Positions 33,060 through 44,365 of a DNA stretch of 64,000 nt are shown here, one piece after another. Under the pieces are notes generated by a model. The model did no database searches and was not told the DNA's origin. It saw only the letters and a list, made by a program, of their open reading frames with translations. The first letter of the stretch is position 1. Each line of letters begins with the position of its first letter. Made by a program: the position numbers and the translations under genes. The stretch is taken from assembly GCF_036867195.1 (NCBI RefSeq), contig NZ_JBAJII010000001.1:1612001-1676000 (forward strand). The letters run 5' to 3'. Origin of the DNA: Arthrobacter sp. Soc17.1.1.1 (lineage in GTDB: Bacteria > Actinomycetota > Actinomycetes > Actinomycetales > Micrococcaceae).

Positions 33060-34091
33060 ATGGAGTACCGCAAACTCGGCAACAGCGGCACCTCGGTGTC
33101 CCACCTGGCCCTCGGCACGATGACCTTCGGCGCGGAATCGGACGAGGCGGCGTCGCATGCGATCCTCTCCGACTACGCCGCGGCGGGCGGCAACCTGATC
33201 GACACCGCGGACGTCTACACCGCCGGCACGTCCGAGGAGATCATCGGCCGGTGGCTCGCCAGGAACCCCGCCGAGCGGGACCGCATGGTCCTGGCGTCCA
33301 AGGGCAGGTTCCCGATGGGCGACGACGTCAACGATCTCGGCCTGTCCCGCCGCCACCTCCGCCGCGCGCTCGACGCGTCCCTCACGCGCCTGGGCGTCGA
33401 CCACATCGACCTGTACCAGGTGCACTCGTGGGATCCGCTGACGCCCCTCGAGGAGACCCTCGGCTTCCTCGACGAGGCCGTGGTGCAGGGCAGGATCGGC
33501 TACTACGGTTTCTCAAACTACACGGGCTGGCAGCTCACGAAGGCCGTGATGATCGCCCGCCAGCGCGGCTACTCCCTGCCTGTCACCCTCCAGCCGCAGT
33601 ACTCGCTGCTGGTCCGCGAGATCGAGGCGGAGATCGTCCCGGCCGTGCTCGACGCCGGGATGGGCATGCTCCCGTGGTCCCCGCTGGGCGGCGGCTGGCT
33701 CACCGGCAAGTACACCCGGGACACCGAGCCGACCGGCGCCACCCGGCTCGGCGAGAACCCGCAGCGCGGCATGGAGGCGTGGGAGAAGCGCAACGCCCAG
33801 GAGCGGACCTGGCGGATCATCGACACGGTGACAGGGATCGCGGGCGAGCGCGGCGTCAACGCCTCGCACGTGGCCCTGGCCTGGGTGGCCGCGCAGCCCG
33901 CCGTGACCTCCGTGATCCTGGGTGCCCGCACGCAGGACCAGCTGGCCGACAACCTCGCGTCCGCCGACCTCCGGCTGACGGCCGAGGAACTGGCCCGCCT
34001 CGACGAGGTCAGCGCACCGACCTTCAGCGACTACCCCTACGGCGCGCCCGGCATCGAGCAGCGCAGCCGCAGGATCGAGGGCGGCCGGTAG
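33060..34091 (+). CDS. aldo/keto reductase
   Basis: A 343-residue NADPH-dependent TIM-barrel oxidoreductase. The catalytic tetrad is visible: Asp in LIDTAD, Tyr in VYTAG, Lys in VLASKGRF and His in YQVHSWD. The C-terminal cofactor segment (VTSVILGARTQDQLADNLAS) is present. It resembles the general aldo/keto reductase group of the YajO/Tas type. The substrate is unknown. AAGGAG lies a few bases before the ATG. Confidence 0.9.
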   Translation: MEYRKLGNSGTSVSHLALGTMTFGAESDEAASHAILSDYAAAGGNLIDTADVYTAGTSEEIIGRWLARNPAERDRMVLASKGRFPMGDDVNDLGLSRRHLRRALDASLTRLGVDHIDLYQVHSWDPLTPLEETLGFLDEAVVQGRIGYYGFSNYTGWQLTKAVMIARQRGYSLPVTLQPQYSLLVREIEAEIVPAVLDAGMGMLPWSPLGGGWLTGKYTRDTEPTGATRLGENPQRGMEAWEKRNAQERTWRIIDTVTGIAGERGVNASHVALAWVAAQPAVTSVILGARTQDQLADNLASADLRLTAEELARLDEVSAPTFSDYPYGAPGIEQRSRRIEGGR

Positions 34092-34267
34092 GCGGGGAGT
34101 CCCGCACGGAGCGGCCCGCCGCTAACCGACGCGGCGCACCATGGCAACCGGTATCGCGGGCCCCGGGCGACCCTAGACTCCCCTGTGTGGCCATGAGGAG
34201 CCGTGGGTCCGCCGCTGCACCGGGCGCGCCGCTCCTTCCGGCGGACCCGGCAGGCGGAGGAGGACCG

Positions 34268-34984
34268 ATGGACAGCACACCACCACGGGACGCGGCGGAG
34301 GATCCCGCCGTCCTCACGGCACGCCCCGGCCCATCGGGTGCCACCCCCGCGGCCGTGGCCGGGGTGCACGCCCTCGGCGTGGCCGGGTCGCGGGACCCGA
34401 TCGTCTTCGTCCCGGAGGGCCTGCCAGCCGACGGACCCGTGCCCCTCCTCGTGGCACTGCACGGTGCCGGCGGGGATGCACAGGGTGGCCTGTCCGTGCT
34501 GCGCGCCGCGGCTGAGGCGCTGGGGATCGTCATCCTCGCGCCTGCCTCCCGGGCCGCGACCTGGGATGCGGTCCGCGGCGGATTCGGCCCGGACACCGTC
34601 GTCATCGACAGGGCCCTCCGGGAGGTCTTCTCCTTCGTCCCCGTGGACCCGCAGCGCATCGGCGTCACGGGTTTCTCGGACGGGGCGTCCTACGCGCTGG
34701 GGCTCGGCCTCGCCAACGGCGACCTGTTCAGCAAGGTGGCCGCCTTCTCGCCGGGCTTCGTCCCACCCGGGCCGCAGAACGGCCGGCCGGCCGTGTTCAT
34801 CGCCCACGGCACGCAGGACGCCGTGCTGCCGATCGACGCGACGAGCAGGCGCGTGGTCCCCGCCCTCAAGCGCCGCGGGTACGACGTCGTGTACCGGGAG
34901 TTCGACGGACCGCACACCGTGCCGCCGGCCATCGCCCTCGAGGCGGGGCTCTGGCTCGACTGGACGGCGCTGCCGACGCCCTGA
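34268..34984 (+). CDS. alpha/beta hydrolase, phospholipase/carboxylesterase-like
   Basis: A 238-residue esterase. The oxyanion motif LHGAGGD (about 67-73), the nucleophile elbow G-F-S-D-G-A-S (about 138), the acid in GTQDAVLP and the histidine in FDGPHTVPP form a complete triad. It resembles small PHB-depolymerase/carboxylesterase proteins without a signal peptide. The ATG at 34268 follows a GGAGGAGGA tract. It stands alone between the reductase and the lipoyl-ligase-like gene. Confidence 0.8.
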   Translation: MDSTPPRDAAEDPAVLTARPGPSGATPAAVAGVHALGVAGSRDPIVFVPEGLPADGPVPLLVALHGAGGDAQGGLSVLRAAAEALGIVILAPASRAATWDAVRGGFGPDTVVIDRALREVFSFVPVDPQRIGVTGFSDGASYALGLGLANGDLFSKVAAFSPGFVPPGPQNGRPAVFIAHGTQDAVLPIDATSRRVVPALKRRGYDVVYREFDGPHTVPPAIALEAGLWLDWTALPTP

Positions 34985-35011
34985 GCATCCCGCACTGCCT
35001 ACGATGGAGGG

Positions 35012-35749
35012 ATGAGCACTCCGTGGAAGGGCGCACCCGAGCTGGCGCTCGTCGTCGACCCGGCATCGGCCGACGCGGCCGGCGAGCTCGACCGGGGGGT
35101 GGAGCTGCTCCACGAGGTGGCCGCCGGCACGCGTCCGGCGACACTGCGCCTCTACCGTCCGAGCCCCACCGTCGCGTTCGGGCAGCGCGACGCACGCCTC
35201 CCGGGCTTCCCTGCGGCGACCCGGTCGGCGGCGGCGCACGGGTTCGCGCCGCTCGTCCGCAGGGCCGGGGGCCGGGCCGCCGCGTACCACGGGGGGTGCC
35301 TGATCGTGGACCACCTCGAACCGACCGGTGACGCCGTCGCCGGGACGCGGGCGCGCTTCGCGGCGTTCGGCGACTTCTTCGCGGACGTGCTCGCCGGCGT
35401 CGGCCTCGAGGCCGGGGTCGGCGAGGTGCCGGGGGAGTACTGCCCGGGGGAGTTCAGCGTGCACGGACGGCACGAGGGCGTGCCCGCCGTCAAGCTCGTG
35501 GGCACCGCCCAGCGCGTGGTCGCGGGGGCCTGGCTGTTCTCGTCCGTCGTCGTCGTCGAGGACGCCGCACCCCTGCGGGCCGTGCTCACCGACGTCTACG
35601 CGGACCTCGGCCTCGCGTGGCGGCCCGCCACGGCCGGTGCGGCGGAGGACCTCGCACCGGGCGTGGCGGTCGACGACGTCGAGGCCGCACTGCTCGCGGC
35701 CTACGCGGCCGTCGTGCGCCTCGGGGAACGGGAGCGGACGCGCCGCTGA
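35012..35749 (+). CDS. lipoate-protein ligase A / octanoyltransferase-like protein
   Basis: A 245-residue BPL/LplA/LipB-fold protein. Hallmarks are RLYRPSPTVAFGQRD, the ligand loop RRAGGRAAAYHGGCLIVDH (RRxxGGxxxxH) and the catalytic-lysine segment VKLVGTAQRVV. Such proteins transfer lipoyl or octanoyl groups to lipoyl domains. The short 28-bp gap from the esterase gene suggests cotranscription. Whether it is a ligase or a transferase cannot be told. Confidence 0.8.
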   Translation: MSTPWKGAPELALVVDPASADAAGELDRGVELLHEVAAGTRPATLRLYRPSPTVAFGQRDARLPGFPAATRSAAAHGFAPLVRRAGGRAAAYHGGCLIVDHLEPTGDAVAGTRARFAAFGDFFADVLAGVGLEAGVGEVPGEYCPGEFSVHGRHEGVPAVKLVGTAQRVVAGAWLFSSVVVVEDAAPLRAVLTDVYADLGLAWRPATAGAAEDLAPGVAVDDVEAALLAAYAAVVRLGERERTRR

Positions 35750-35762
35750 CGCGTCCGGCCCG

Positions 35763-36392
35763 TCAGTGACCGCGCCGGATCCACTCCTCGAGGTGCGGGG
35801 CCTCGTCGCCGATCGTCGTGCTGTCCCCGTGGCCGGTCCGGGCGATGGTCTCCGGCGGCAGCGTGAGCAGGCGGGTCCGGATGGACTCGATGATGGTCGG
35901 GAAGTCGCTGTAGGACCGGCCCGTCGCCCCGGGGCCGCCCTGGAAGAGCGTGTCGCCCGTGAAGACGGTGCCGGCCTCCTCGAGGTAGTAGCAGACCGAG
36001 CCGGGCGAGTGACCGGGCGTGTGCAGCGCGGTCAGGGTCACGCCGGCAACCTCGATGGTGTCGCCATCGGCGATCGACTGGTCCGGGCTCAGCGAGGGGA
36101 ACACCATGTCCCAGAGTTCCCGGTCGGCGTCGTGCAGGTGGATCGGCGCGTGGACGGCGTCGAAGAGGTCGCCGACGGCCCGGATGTGGTCGTCGTGCGC
36201 GTGGGTCAGGAGGATCGCCCGCACGGTGCGCCCGTTGACCTGCTCCACGATGGCTGCAGCGTCGTGCGGGGCGTCGATCACCACGCACTCGTCGTCATCG
36301 CCCACGATCCACACGTTGTTGTCGACGTCCCAGGTGCCGCCGTCCAGCGAGAAGGTGCCCGAGGTGACGAGGTGTTCCACGCGCGCGGCCAT
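35763..36392 (-). CDS. metallo-beta-lactamase fold hydrolase partner of the mycothiol-dependent dehydrogenase
   Basis: A 209-residue MBL-fold hydrolase with the metal motif T-H-A-H-D-D-H (about 63-69), a second histidine in LHTPGHSPGS, D in FTGDTLF and H in ARTGHGDST. It looks like glyoxalase II-type thioester hydrolases. Its ATG overlaps the stop of the mscR-like gene (ATGA). In mycobacteria an MBL hydrolase is also adjacent to mscR (Rv2259/Rv2260), so hydrolysis of S-formylmycothiol is a reasonable inference. Confidence 0.85.
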   Translation of the reverse strand: MAARVEHLVTSGTFSLDGGTWDVDNNVWIVGDDDECVVIDAPHDAAAIVEQVNGRTVRAILLTHAHDDHIRAVGDLFDAVHAPIHLHDADRELWDMVFPSLSPDQSIADGDTIEVAGVTLTALHTPGHSPGSVCYYLEEAGTVFTGDTLFQGGPGATGRSYSDFPTIIESIRTRLLTLPPETIARTGHGDSTTIGDEAPHLEEWIRRGH

Positions 36393-37477
36393 CAGAGCTC
36401 CACCACCGAGCGGAGGACGGTGCCGCCGTGCATCTTCCCGAAGGCTTCCTCCACCTGGTCGAGGCGGATGCGCTCGGTCACGAAGGCGTCGAGGTCGAGG
36501 TTGCCCTGCAGGTAGTGGCTGACGAGCATGGGGAAGTCGCGGCTGGGCAGGCAGTCTCCGTACCAGGAGGACTTCAGCGAGCCGCCGCGTCCGAAGACAT
36601 CGAGCAGCGGAAGCTCGATGGTCATGTCCGGGGTGGGCACGCCCACGAGCACCACCGTGCCCGCGAGGTCGCGTGCGTAGAACGCCTGCCGGTAGGTCTC
36701 CGGGCGGCCGACGGCGTCGATCACGACATCGGCGCCGTTGCCGCCGGTCAGGGCGCGGATCGCCTCCACCGGGTCCTCGTCCTTCGAGTTGATGACGTGG
36801 GTGGCGCCGAGGCCCTTCGCGAGCTCGAGCTTCCGGTCGTCGATGTCGACGGCGATGATGGTGGTGGCTCCGGCGAGCCTCGAGCCGGCGACGGCGGCGA
36901 TGCCGACCCCGCCGCACCCGATGACGGCGACGGAGTCGCCGCGGGAGACGTCGCCCGTGTTGATGGCCGCTCCGATGCCGGCCATGACGCCGCACCCGAG
37001 GAGGCCCACGGCGGCGGCGTCCGCCGCCGGATCCACCTTCGTGCACTGGCCGGCCGCCACGAGGGTCTTCTCCGCGAAGGCGCCGATGCCGAGTGCGGGG
37101 GACAGGACGGTGCCGTCCTCGAGGGTCATCTTCTGCTTGGCGTTGTGCGTGTTGAAGCAGTACTGCGGTTCGCCGCGGCGGCAGGCGCGGCACTCGCCGC
37201 AGACGGCGCGCCAGTTGAGGATCACCCGGTCGCCGGGGGCGACGGTGGTGACGTCGTCGCCCACGGCGCTGACCACGCCCGTGGCCTCGTGCCCCAGCAG
37301 GAACGGGAACTCGTCGTTGATGCCGCCCTGCTTGTAGTGCAGGTCGGTGTGGCAGACGCCGCAGGTCAGGATGTCGACGAGCGCCTCGCCCGGCCCGGGA
37401 TCGGGCACCAGGATGGTCTCGATGGAGGCAGGGGCATCCTTCGCCCGCACCACGACGCCTTGGACTCTGTGCATCAT
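36392..37477 (-). CDS. mscR: S-(hydroxymethyl)mycothiol dehydrogenase
   Basis: A 361-residue zinc-dependent class III-type alcohol dehydrogenase that oxidises the mycothiol adduct of formaldehyde and can reduce S-nitrosomycothiol. Catalytic zinc ligands appear in C-G-V-C-H-T-D (Cys near 39), GHEATG and CGVMAG. The structural zinc cysteines are in [15 protein letters not shown], and the NAD fold in [12 protein letters not shown]. An AAGGA tract 10 nt before ATG 37477 supports the start; the next codon is also ATG. It is coupled to the MBL hydrolase, and mycoredoxin lies just upstream on the same strand. Confidence 0.9.
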   Translation of the reverse strand: MMHRVQGVVVRAKDAPASIETILVPDPGPGEALVDILTCGVCHTDLHYKQGGINDEFPFLLGHEATGVVSAVGDDVTTVAPGDRVILNWRAVCGECRACRRGEPQYCFNTHNAKQKMTLEDGTVLSPALGIGAFAEKTLVAAGQCTKVDPAADAAAVGLLGCGVMAGIGAAINTGDVSRGDSVAVIGCGGVGIAAVAGSRLAGATTIIAVDIDDRKLELAKGLGATHVINSKDEDPVEAIRALTGGNGADVVIDAVGRPETYRQAFYARDLAGTVVLVGVPTPDMTIELPLLDVFGRGGSLKSSWYGDCLPSRDFPMLVSHYLQGNLDLDAFVTERIRLDQVEEAFGKMHGGTVLRSVVEL

Positions 37478-37580
37478 GTTCTCGCTGTCCTTCCGCTGGG
37501 AGCGGCGCACCGACCGACGGGCGCCGCTTCCAGCATATGGGGGACGGCTCGAGCGCGGGGACGGCGTTCGGGGCAGGACC

Positions 37581-37838
37581 CTAGGCGGCGAGCCTGGTCC
37601 TGACGTCCGCCAGGGAGGGGTTCGTCGCGGTGGTGCCGTCCGGGAAGATCACGGTGGGCACCGTCTGGTTGCCGCCGTTCAGCGACTCCACGAGCTCCGC
37701 GGTCCCCTCGACCTCCTCGATGTTGACCTCGGTGTAGCCGATGCCCTGCGCGTCCAGCTGCGACTTCAGACGACGGCAGTATCCGCACCACGAGGTGGAG
37801 AACATGGTGATGGATCCGGCTTCTGGCGTGTAGTCCAC
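37581..37838 (-). CDS. mrx1: mycoredoxin (glutaredoxin-like)
   Basis: An 85-residue thioredoxin-fold protein with the active site C-G-Y-C in the [12 protein letters not shown] segment, the TVPTVIF cis-proline loop and a C-terminal helix. Mycoredoxin-1 uses mycothiol to reduce mixed disulfides in actinobacteria, and CGYC is its known motif. The GTG at 37838 follows a GAGGAG site. The neighbouring mycothiol-dependent dehydrogenase supports a local thiol-redox cluster. Confidence 0.88.
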   Translation of the reverse strand: MDYTPEAGSITMFSTSWCGYCRRLKSQLDAQGIGYTEVNIEEVEGTAELVESLNGGNQTVPTVIFPDGTTATNPSLADVRTRLAA

Positions 37839-37964
37839 GGTGCTCCTCAGGTCCGGGGACGGCTTCGCCGTCCCCTGTGTCGATACGCGGGCCGCTCCTT
37901 GCGCCCGCACAGGCGTCAACGCGGATCGCCGTCGCGCCATTCCGTGCACCGGTAGGCTCACGCC

Positions 37965-38267
37965 ATGGCTGAAGCAGACGAAGAACAGAACGCGAAGCAG
38001 CTGGCGGCGGTCCGGGTGGCCATCGACGAGGTGGACGAGCAGATCGTCTCCCTCATCTCCCGCCGGGAACGGCTCGTGCGCCGGGCGGGCTCGCTCAAGC
38101 ACGACGACGCCTCGGTCCGCGCCCCGGCACGCGTGGAGCGCGTCATCACCAACGTGCGCGACTACGCGTCGAGGCAGGGCGTGGATCCCACCGTCGTGGA
38201 GCAGACGTACCGTGCCATGATCTCGGCGTTCATCGAGTTCGAGCTGAGGGTGCGGCGGGAGCCGTAG
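37965..38267 (+). CDS. chorismate mutase, AroQ type
   Basis: A 100-residue all-helical AroQ-fold protein: [79 protein letters not shown]. It converts chorismate to prephenate on the way to Phe and Tyr. Length and helix pattern are typical of stand-alone actinobacterial enzymes. It precedes thrS by 131 bp on the same strand. Confidence 0.85.
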   Translation: MAEADEEQNAKQLAAVRVAIDEVDEQIVSLISRRERLVRRAGSLKHDDASVRAPARVERVITNVRDYASRQGVDPTVVEQTYRAMISAFIEFELRVRREP

Positions 38268-38398
38268 GCCCGGGTTGCGGCGAGCTTGTTGGTCGGCCCT
38301 CCGCCCACCCGATACGATCGACACGGCGGTCCCAGCCCTCATCGGGTGTCGCCGCGCCCGTTCGGGCACCTATTCGCGATCCCCCAAGGAGACTGCCC

Positions 38399-40410
<2,012 letters not shown>

Positions 40411-40411
<1 letters not shown>

Positions 40412-41028
40412 TGGCAGACGGGGGGAGTCGGGACGGGAGCCCTGCCACGGGATACCCGGGGGACGCCGAGGTCACGGACCGGTTCGAGCTCGCCGGCGTG
40501 CCCGACGCCTTCCAGCGCCTGTGGACCCCGCACCGCCTCGCCTACATCAAGGGCGGGCAGGAGCAGGTCACCTCCGAGCAGACCTGCCCGTTCTGCCGCG
40601 CACCGCACCTCAGCGACGAGGAGTCGCTGATCGTGCACCGCGGCACCCACGCCTTCGTGCTCCTCAACCTCTTCCCGTACAACGCCGGCCACCTGCTCGT
40701 CTGCCCCTACCGGCACGTACCCGATTACACGGACATCGACGAGGCTGAGACCGCGGAGATCGCCGCCCTCACGCAGACGGCCATGCGCGTGCTGCGGAAG
40801 GTGTCCAACCCGTCGGGGTTCAATCTCGGCATGAACCAGGGTGTCACCGGGGGTGCCGGTATCGCCGCCCACCTCCACCAGCACGTGGTGCCGCGCTGGG
40901 GCGGTGACGGCAACTTCCTGCCGATCATCGCGCAGACCAAGGCCATCACGCAGACGCTCGGCGAGGTCCGCGAGCAGGTCGCGTCCGCGTGGCCGTCGAT
41001 GGCCGACACCCCGGGACCGGTCGCCTGA
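40411..41028 (+). CDS. HIT family hydrolase (Ap4A phosphorylase/AMP hydrolase-like)
   Basis: A 205-residue histidine-triad protein. The triad H-L-H-Q-H-V-V lies in AAHLHQHVVPRW, preceded by NLFPYNAGHLLVCPYRHV. A CPFC zinc motif occurs near residue 58. In actinobacteria (for example Rv2613c) this gene sits between thrS and pgsA and its product acts on diadenosine polyphosphates. TGATG overlaps at both ends show tight coupling with thrS and pgsA. Confidence 0.92.
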
Positions 41029-41687
41029 TGCTGAACCGCTACGCGCGTGGCTTCTTCACCCGCCTCTTCACACCGCTGGCCCGCACCCTGCTCCGCTGGG
41101 GAGTGACGCCGGACGCCGTGACCATCATGGGCACCGTCGGCGTGGCCGGCGGAGCGCTGGTGTTCTACCCGCTCGGACAGCTGTTCTGGGGCACGGTCTT
41201 CATCACGCTCTTCGTCTTCTCCGACGTGATCGACGGGATCATGGCGCGCCTGAGGGGCCACGGCGGTCCCTGGGGGAGCTTCCTCGACTCGACCCTCGAC
41301 CGCATCGCGGACGGCGCGCTGTTCGCCGGCGTCGCCGTCTGGTTCTTCACCGGCGGGCAGAACGCAGCGATCGGCGTGGCGGCCCTCGCCTGCCTGGTTC
41401 TCGGCATGCTCGTCTCCTATGCGCGGGCCAAGGCCGAATCGCTCGGCTTCACGGCGAACGTGGGGGTGGCCGAGCGCGCCGAGCGGCTCGTCTCCGTCCT
41501 CGTCGTCACGGGACTGACGGGCCTCGGCCTGCACGAGGGCGTGCTGCTGGCGGTCCTCGTGGTCCTCGCGGCGGCGAGCCTCGTCACGGTCTTCCAGAGG
41601 ATCAGGGCCGTCCGGCGCCAGTCCCTGGACACCCGGCGGGCGCCGTCGGATCCTTCCGGAGCGTCGCGGGACGCCTCCGGCGACTAG
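41028..41687 (+). CDS. pgsA: phosphatidylinositol phosphate synthase (CDP-alcohol phosphatidyltransferase)
   Basis: A 219-residue membrane enzyme that joins inositol phosphate to CDP-diacylglycerol. The family motif D-G-x2-A-R-x8-G-x3-D-x3-D is fully visible in SDVIDGIMARLRGHGG and the GSFLDSTLDRIAD segment. Five to six membrane helices follow, then a Ser/Ala-rich cytoplasmic tail. The ATG overlaps the HIT stop. In the usual actinobacterial order the PatA-like acyltransferase and PimA follow; here they are missing and a pseudogene comes next. Confidence 0.92.
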   Translation: MLNRYARGFFTRLFTPLARTLLRWGVTPDAVTIMGTVGVAGGALVFYPLGQLFWGTVFITLFVFSDVIDGIMARLRGHGGPWGSFLDSTLDRIADGALFAGVAVWFFTGGQNAAIGVAALACLVLGMLVSYARAKAESLGFTANVGVAERAERLVSVLVVTGLTGLGLHEGVLLAVLVVLAAASLVTVFQRIRAVRRQSLDTRRAPSDPSGASRDASGD

Positions 41688-41942
41688 GGGCCGTGGGCCG
41701 CGCTGCGCAGCGCCTTCCCGTAGTGGCGGTCGGAGAGCAACGGCGGGATCCTGGACAGCACGTCGTTGACCCGGTCCGACCGATCCTGACACCGTGGTGT
41801 CCTGTTCGTGCGATTCCCGGTGACAGGACGACCACCGGTCAGCACCCCCCGCTGCAGCACATCCCGTGGCACCGATCCCGATCCGGACACCGCTGGTCTC
41901 CTGGATCCCCCTACCTGACGGGACACCGACGCCGTGCATGCG

Positions 41943-42646
41943 ATGACAACCGAGTGGTATCCGCTACGGGTCACCGCGCCGCCCCGACCCCTGGTCTTCG
42001 GCGACCACGCGATCGCCAGGCGCCTGGGCAAGGAGGGGTTGCCCGACTGGGCCATCGGGGAGACGTGGGAGGTCAGCGACGTCGACGGCAGCCAATCCAC
42101 CGTGATCGAGGGACCGCTGGCCGGGATGACCCTCCGCGAGCTCGTGAGCCGTGACCCCGGAGGCTTGATGGGGCCGGGCTGGTCCGGTGACTTCTTCCCG
42201 TGCGTGCGGGGGAGACCATCTATGTCCCCGGTGGCACGCTGCACAGCTTCGGCCCTGACACCCTGATCTACGAGATCGAGCAGACCTCCGACGTCCAGCA
42301 GCACGCGACGCGCTGGAACATGCAGGACGGGTCCCCGGTTCCCGATGAGGACTGGCACGCCGGCTCTGCCGAGCCCCTACGCCATTTCTTCGCCACGGCC
42401 CAGATCCTCACGAACGTCGGCGCTCCCGTGCGTGTGCGGGCCGGGGCGTGGGACCAGGAACTGGGGCGCGCCCAGACCCTGCTGTTGCCCGCGGCCGTGG
42501 GCGAGGTGGAGATCGCCGGTCCGGCTGATGTGCTCCTCGGCTACCTTCCGGATCTGACCCGCGATGTGATCGCCCCGCTCAGTGCCGCCGGCTACTCGCC
42601 GGCGCTCATCGCGGCCCTGGGCGAGGGTCTGGAGCCACCGGCCTGA
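41943..42646 (+). pseudogene. mannose-6-phosphate isomerase (class I) pseudogene with internal deletion
   Basis: Two frames carry pieces of one gene. The first (41943 to about 42195) reads RPLVFGDHAIARRLGKEG...IGETWEVSDVDGSQSTVIEGPLAGMTLRELV, up to the SGDFFP segment. The second, in another frame (about 42200-42646), resumes with AGETIYVPGGTLHSFGPDTLIYEIEQTSD and the DMQDG-like end. Family members carry between these points the metal-binding region with the Q-x-H-P-D and G-K-T-E motifs, roughly 75-80 residues, which is missing here. The break also shifts the frame, so the product cannot be a working isomerase. Its end overlaps the convergent aztA gene. Confidence 0.8.
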
Positions 42647-43403
42647 ACGTGCTCGAGGACGGTGGAGCGACTGCCCCGCCCTCCGCGTCAGCCCCGGGTG
42701 CTGTCCGCCCGGCGTCGAGCCGGATGACGTGGTCCGCTGCAGCGAGCGCCACGTCGTCGTGGCTCACACAGACGACGGTGGCTCCACGGCCCTGCTCTGC
42801 GCGCAGGACATCGGCGACCACGGCGCGCGTGACGTCATCGAGGCCCGTCGTGGGTTCGTCGAGCAGCACGATGTCGGCGCGTCGCGCCAGCCCCTGGGCG
42901 AGCAGGGCGCGTTGCCGCTGGCCGCCGGAAAGGGTACTCAACGAGCGGTCCTGATGGTCCCCCAGACCGACGAGGTCGATGCACTCACCGATGATCCGCC
43001 GGTCGTCGGCACGCAGGCGGCGCATCAGGCCGGCGTCGGCCCACCGCCCCATCGTCACCACGTCGCGCACCGTCAGCGGCATGCGGTCGGAGACCTCGCT
43101 GCGCTGTGCCACGAGCGCGCGGCGCCTGCGCAGCGGGAGGGACACCGTGCCGCGGCGGGGCACGAGCAGGCCCGCGAGAACCGCCAGCACCGTCGATTTC
43201 CCCGACCCGTTGGGGCCGGCGATCGCCGTGACGGCCCCCGGCTGGATGGACAGGGAGACGCCGCGGAGGGCATCGACGCCGTCGTGGTCGAACCACACGT
43301 CGGTCAGCTCGAGCAGCCCTGCGTCAGCCGGAGCCGGTCCGTTCGGGGGTCGGTCGGTGGGCCGGGCAGCGGGCCGGACGGACGAGGTTCGAAGGAGGGG
43401 CAT
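42606..43403 (-). CDS. aztA: zinc ABC transporter ATP-binding protein AztA-like
   Basis: A 265-residue ATPase of a cluster 9 metal ABC importer. Walker A is GPNGSGKST (about 63-71), the Q-loop lies in ALVAQRSEV, the signature is LSGGQRQRALLAQ, Walker B is IVLLDEPTTGLD and the switch His lies in CVSHDDV. It is divergent from the matching permease gene with a Zur-like box between them. No Shine-Dalgarno precedes the ATG, and TAGTTT lies 6 nt upstream, so transcription may be leaderless. Its 3' end overlaps the manA pseudogene. Confidence 0.88.
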   Translation of the reverse strand: MPLLRTSSVRPAARPTDRPPNGPAPADAGLLELTDVWFDHDGVDALRGVSLSIQPGAVTAIAGPNGSGKSTVLAVLAGLLVPRRGTVSLPLRRRRALVAQRSEVSDRMPLTVRDVVTMGRWADAGLMRRLRADDRRIIGECIDLVGLGDHQDRSLSTLSGGQRQRALLAQGLARRADIVLLDEPTTGLDDVTRAVVADVLRAEQGRGATVVCVSHDDVALAAADHVIRLDAGRTAPGADAEGGAVAPPSSSTFRPVAPDPRPGPR

Positions 43404-43421
43404 GGATCGAAACTAGCACGT

Positions 43422-43436
43422 TGAGAATGATTCGCA
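43422..43436. promoter_or_regulatory. Zur-like zinc-repressor box
   Basis: TGAGAATGATTCGCA lies between the divergent aztA and aztB genes, in the place expected for the -35/-10 spacer of both promoters. It fits the actinobacterial Zur pattern TGANAATNATTNNCA, so one Zur dimer pair could repress both directions when zinc is plentiful. Confidence 0.75.
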
Positions 43437-43456
43437 TTTAAGTCTAGGGTTGGGGC

Positions 43457-44365
43457 GTGCCCTTCCTCCTCGAACCCTTCACCAGCGACTTCATGCTGCG
43501 AGCACTCCTCGGCGGCTCGCTCTGCGCGGTGATCTGCGCCGTCGTCGGCACCTGGGTCGTGATCCGGGGGATGGCCTTCCTGGGCGAGGCGATGGCGCAC
43601 GGGATGCTGCCCGGCGTCGCCCTCGCCACCCTCGCCGGAGTGCCGGTGATCCTCGGGGCGGCGGCCAGTGCCCTCGTCATGAGCCTCGGCGTGAGCGTCC
43701 TGGCCCGGCGGGGACGCCTGTCCCACGACACGAGCATCGGCCTGTTCTTCGTCGGCATGCTCGCCGCGGGGGTCATCGTCATCTCCCACTCCAGGAGCTT
43801 CGCGACCGACGCGACGGCCATCCTGTTCGGCGACGTGCTGGCGATCGGCACGGAGGAGATCCTGGTGCTCGCCGGTGCCCTGCTCGTCACCCTGATCGTC
43901 GCGGTGGCCTTCCACCGCGCCTTCGTGACCCTCGCCTTCGACGGCAGGATCGCCCAGGTCATGGGGTTACGCCCACGGCTCGCCCAGGTACTCCTCGTCG
44001 GACTGGTCACGCTCGCCGTCGTCGCGTCCTATCAAGCCGTCGGTGCTCTGCTCGTCATCGGACTGCTCCTCGGCCCGGCCGTCGCCGCCGCTCCCTGGAC
44101 CACGCGCGTTCCCGGCACCATGGCCCTCTCGGCACTGATCGGCGCAGTCTCCGTCCTCCTCGGGCTCCTCGCCTCCTGGCACTACGGCACGGCCGCCGGT
44201 GCCTCGATCGCCCTCGCGGCCATCGGGTGCGCCTTCCTGTCGAGCACCCTCCGCGGCCTCACCCGCCGCCCCAGCAGCCCTGCCCGCTCCACCAGCCCTG
44301 GTGGGCGGTCCGCCGGTCCGACGCCGGCACCTCCCTCACAGAAAGTCCTCCGTGCGAACGCCTGA
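43457..44365 (+). CDS. aztB: zinc ABC transporter permease AztB-like
   Basis: A 302-residue membrane protein with eight to nine hydrophobic segments of the ZnuB/MntB permease family. Visible features include the GTWVVIRGMAFLGEAMAHGMLPGVAL segment, the LFGDVLAIG loop and GLVTLAVVASYQAVGALLVIGLLLGPAVAA. The C-terminal 40 residues are a Ser/Pro-rich tail. GTG start at 43457. It is followed with a 14-nt overlap by the first AztD-like gene. Confidence 0.88.
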   Translation: MPFLLEPFTSDFMLRALLGGSLCAVICAVVGTWVVIRGMAFLGEAMAHGMLPGVALATLAGVPVILGAAASALVMSLGVSVLARRGRLSHDTSIGLFFVGMLAAGVIVISHSRSFATDATAILFGDVLAIGTEEILVLAGALLVTLIVAVAFHRAFVTLAFDGRIAQVMGLRPRLAQVLLVGLVTLAVVASYQAVGALLVIGLLLGPAVAAAPWTTRVPGTMALSALIGAVSVLLGLLASWHYGTAAGASIALAAIGCAFLSSTLRGLTRRPSSPARSTSPGGRSAGPTPAPPSQKVLRANA

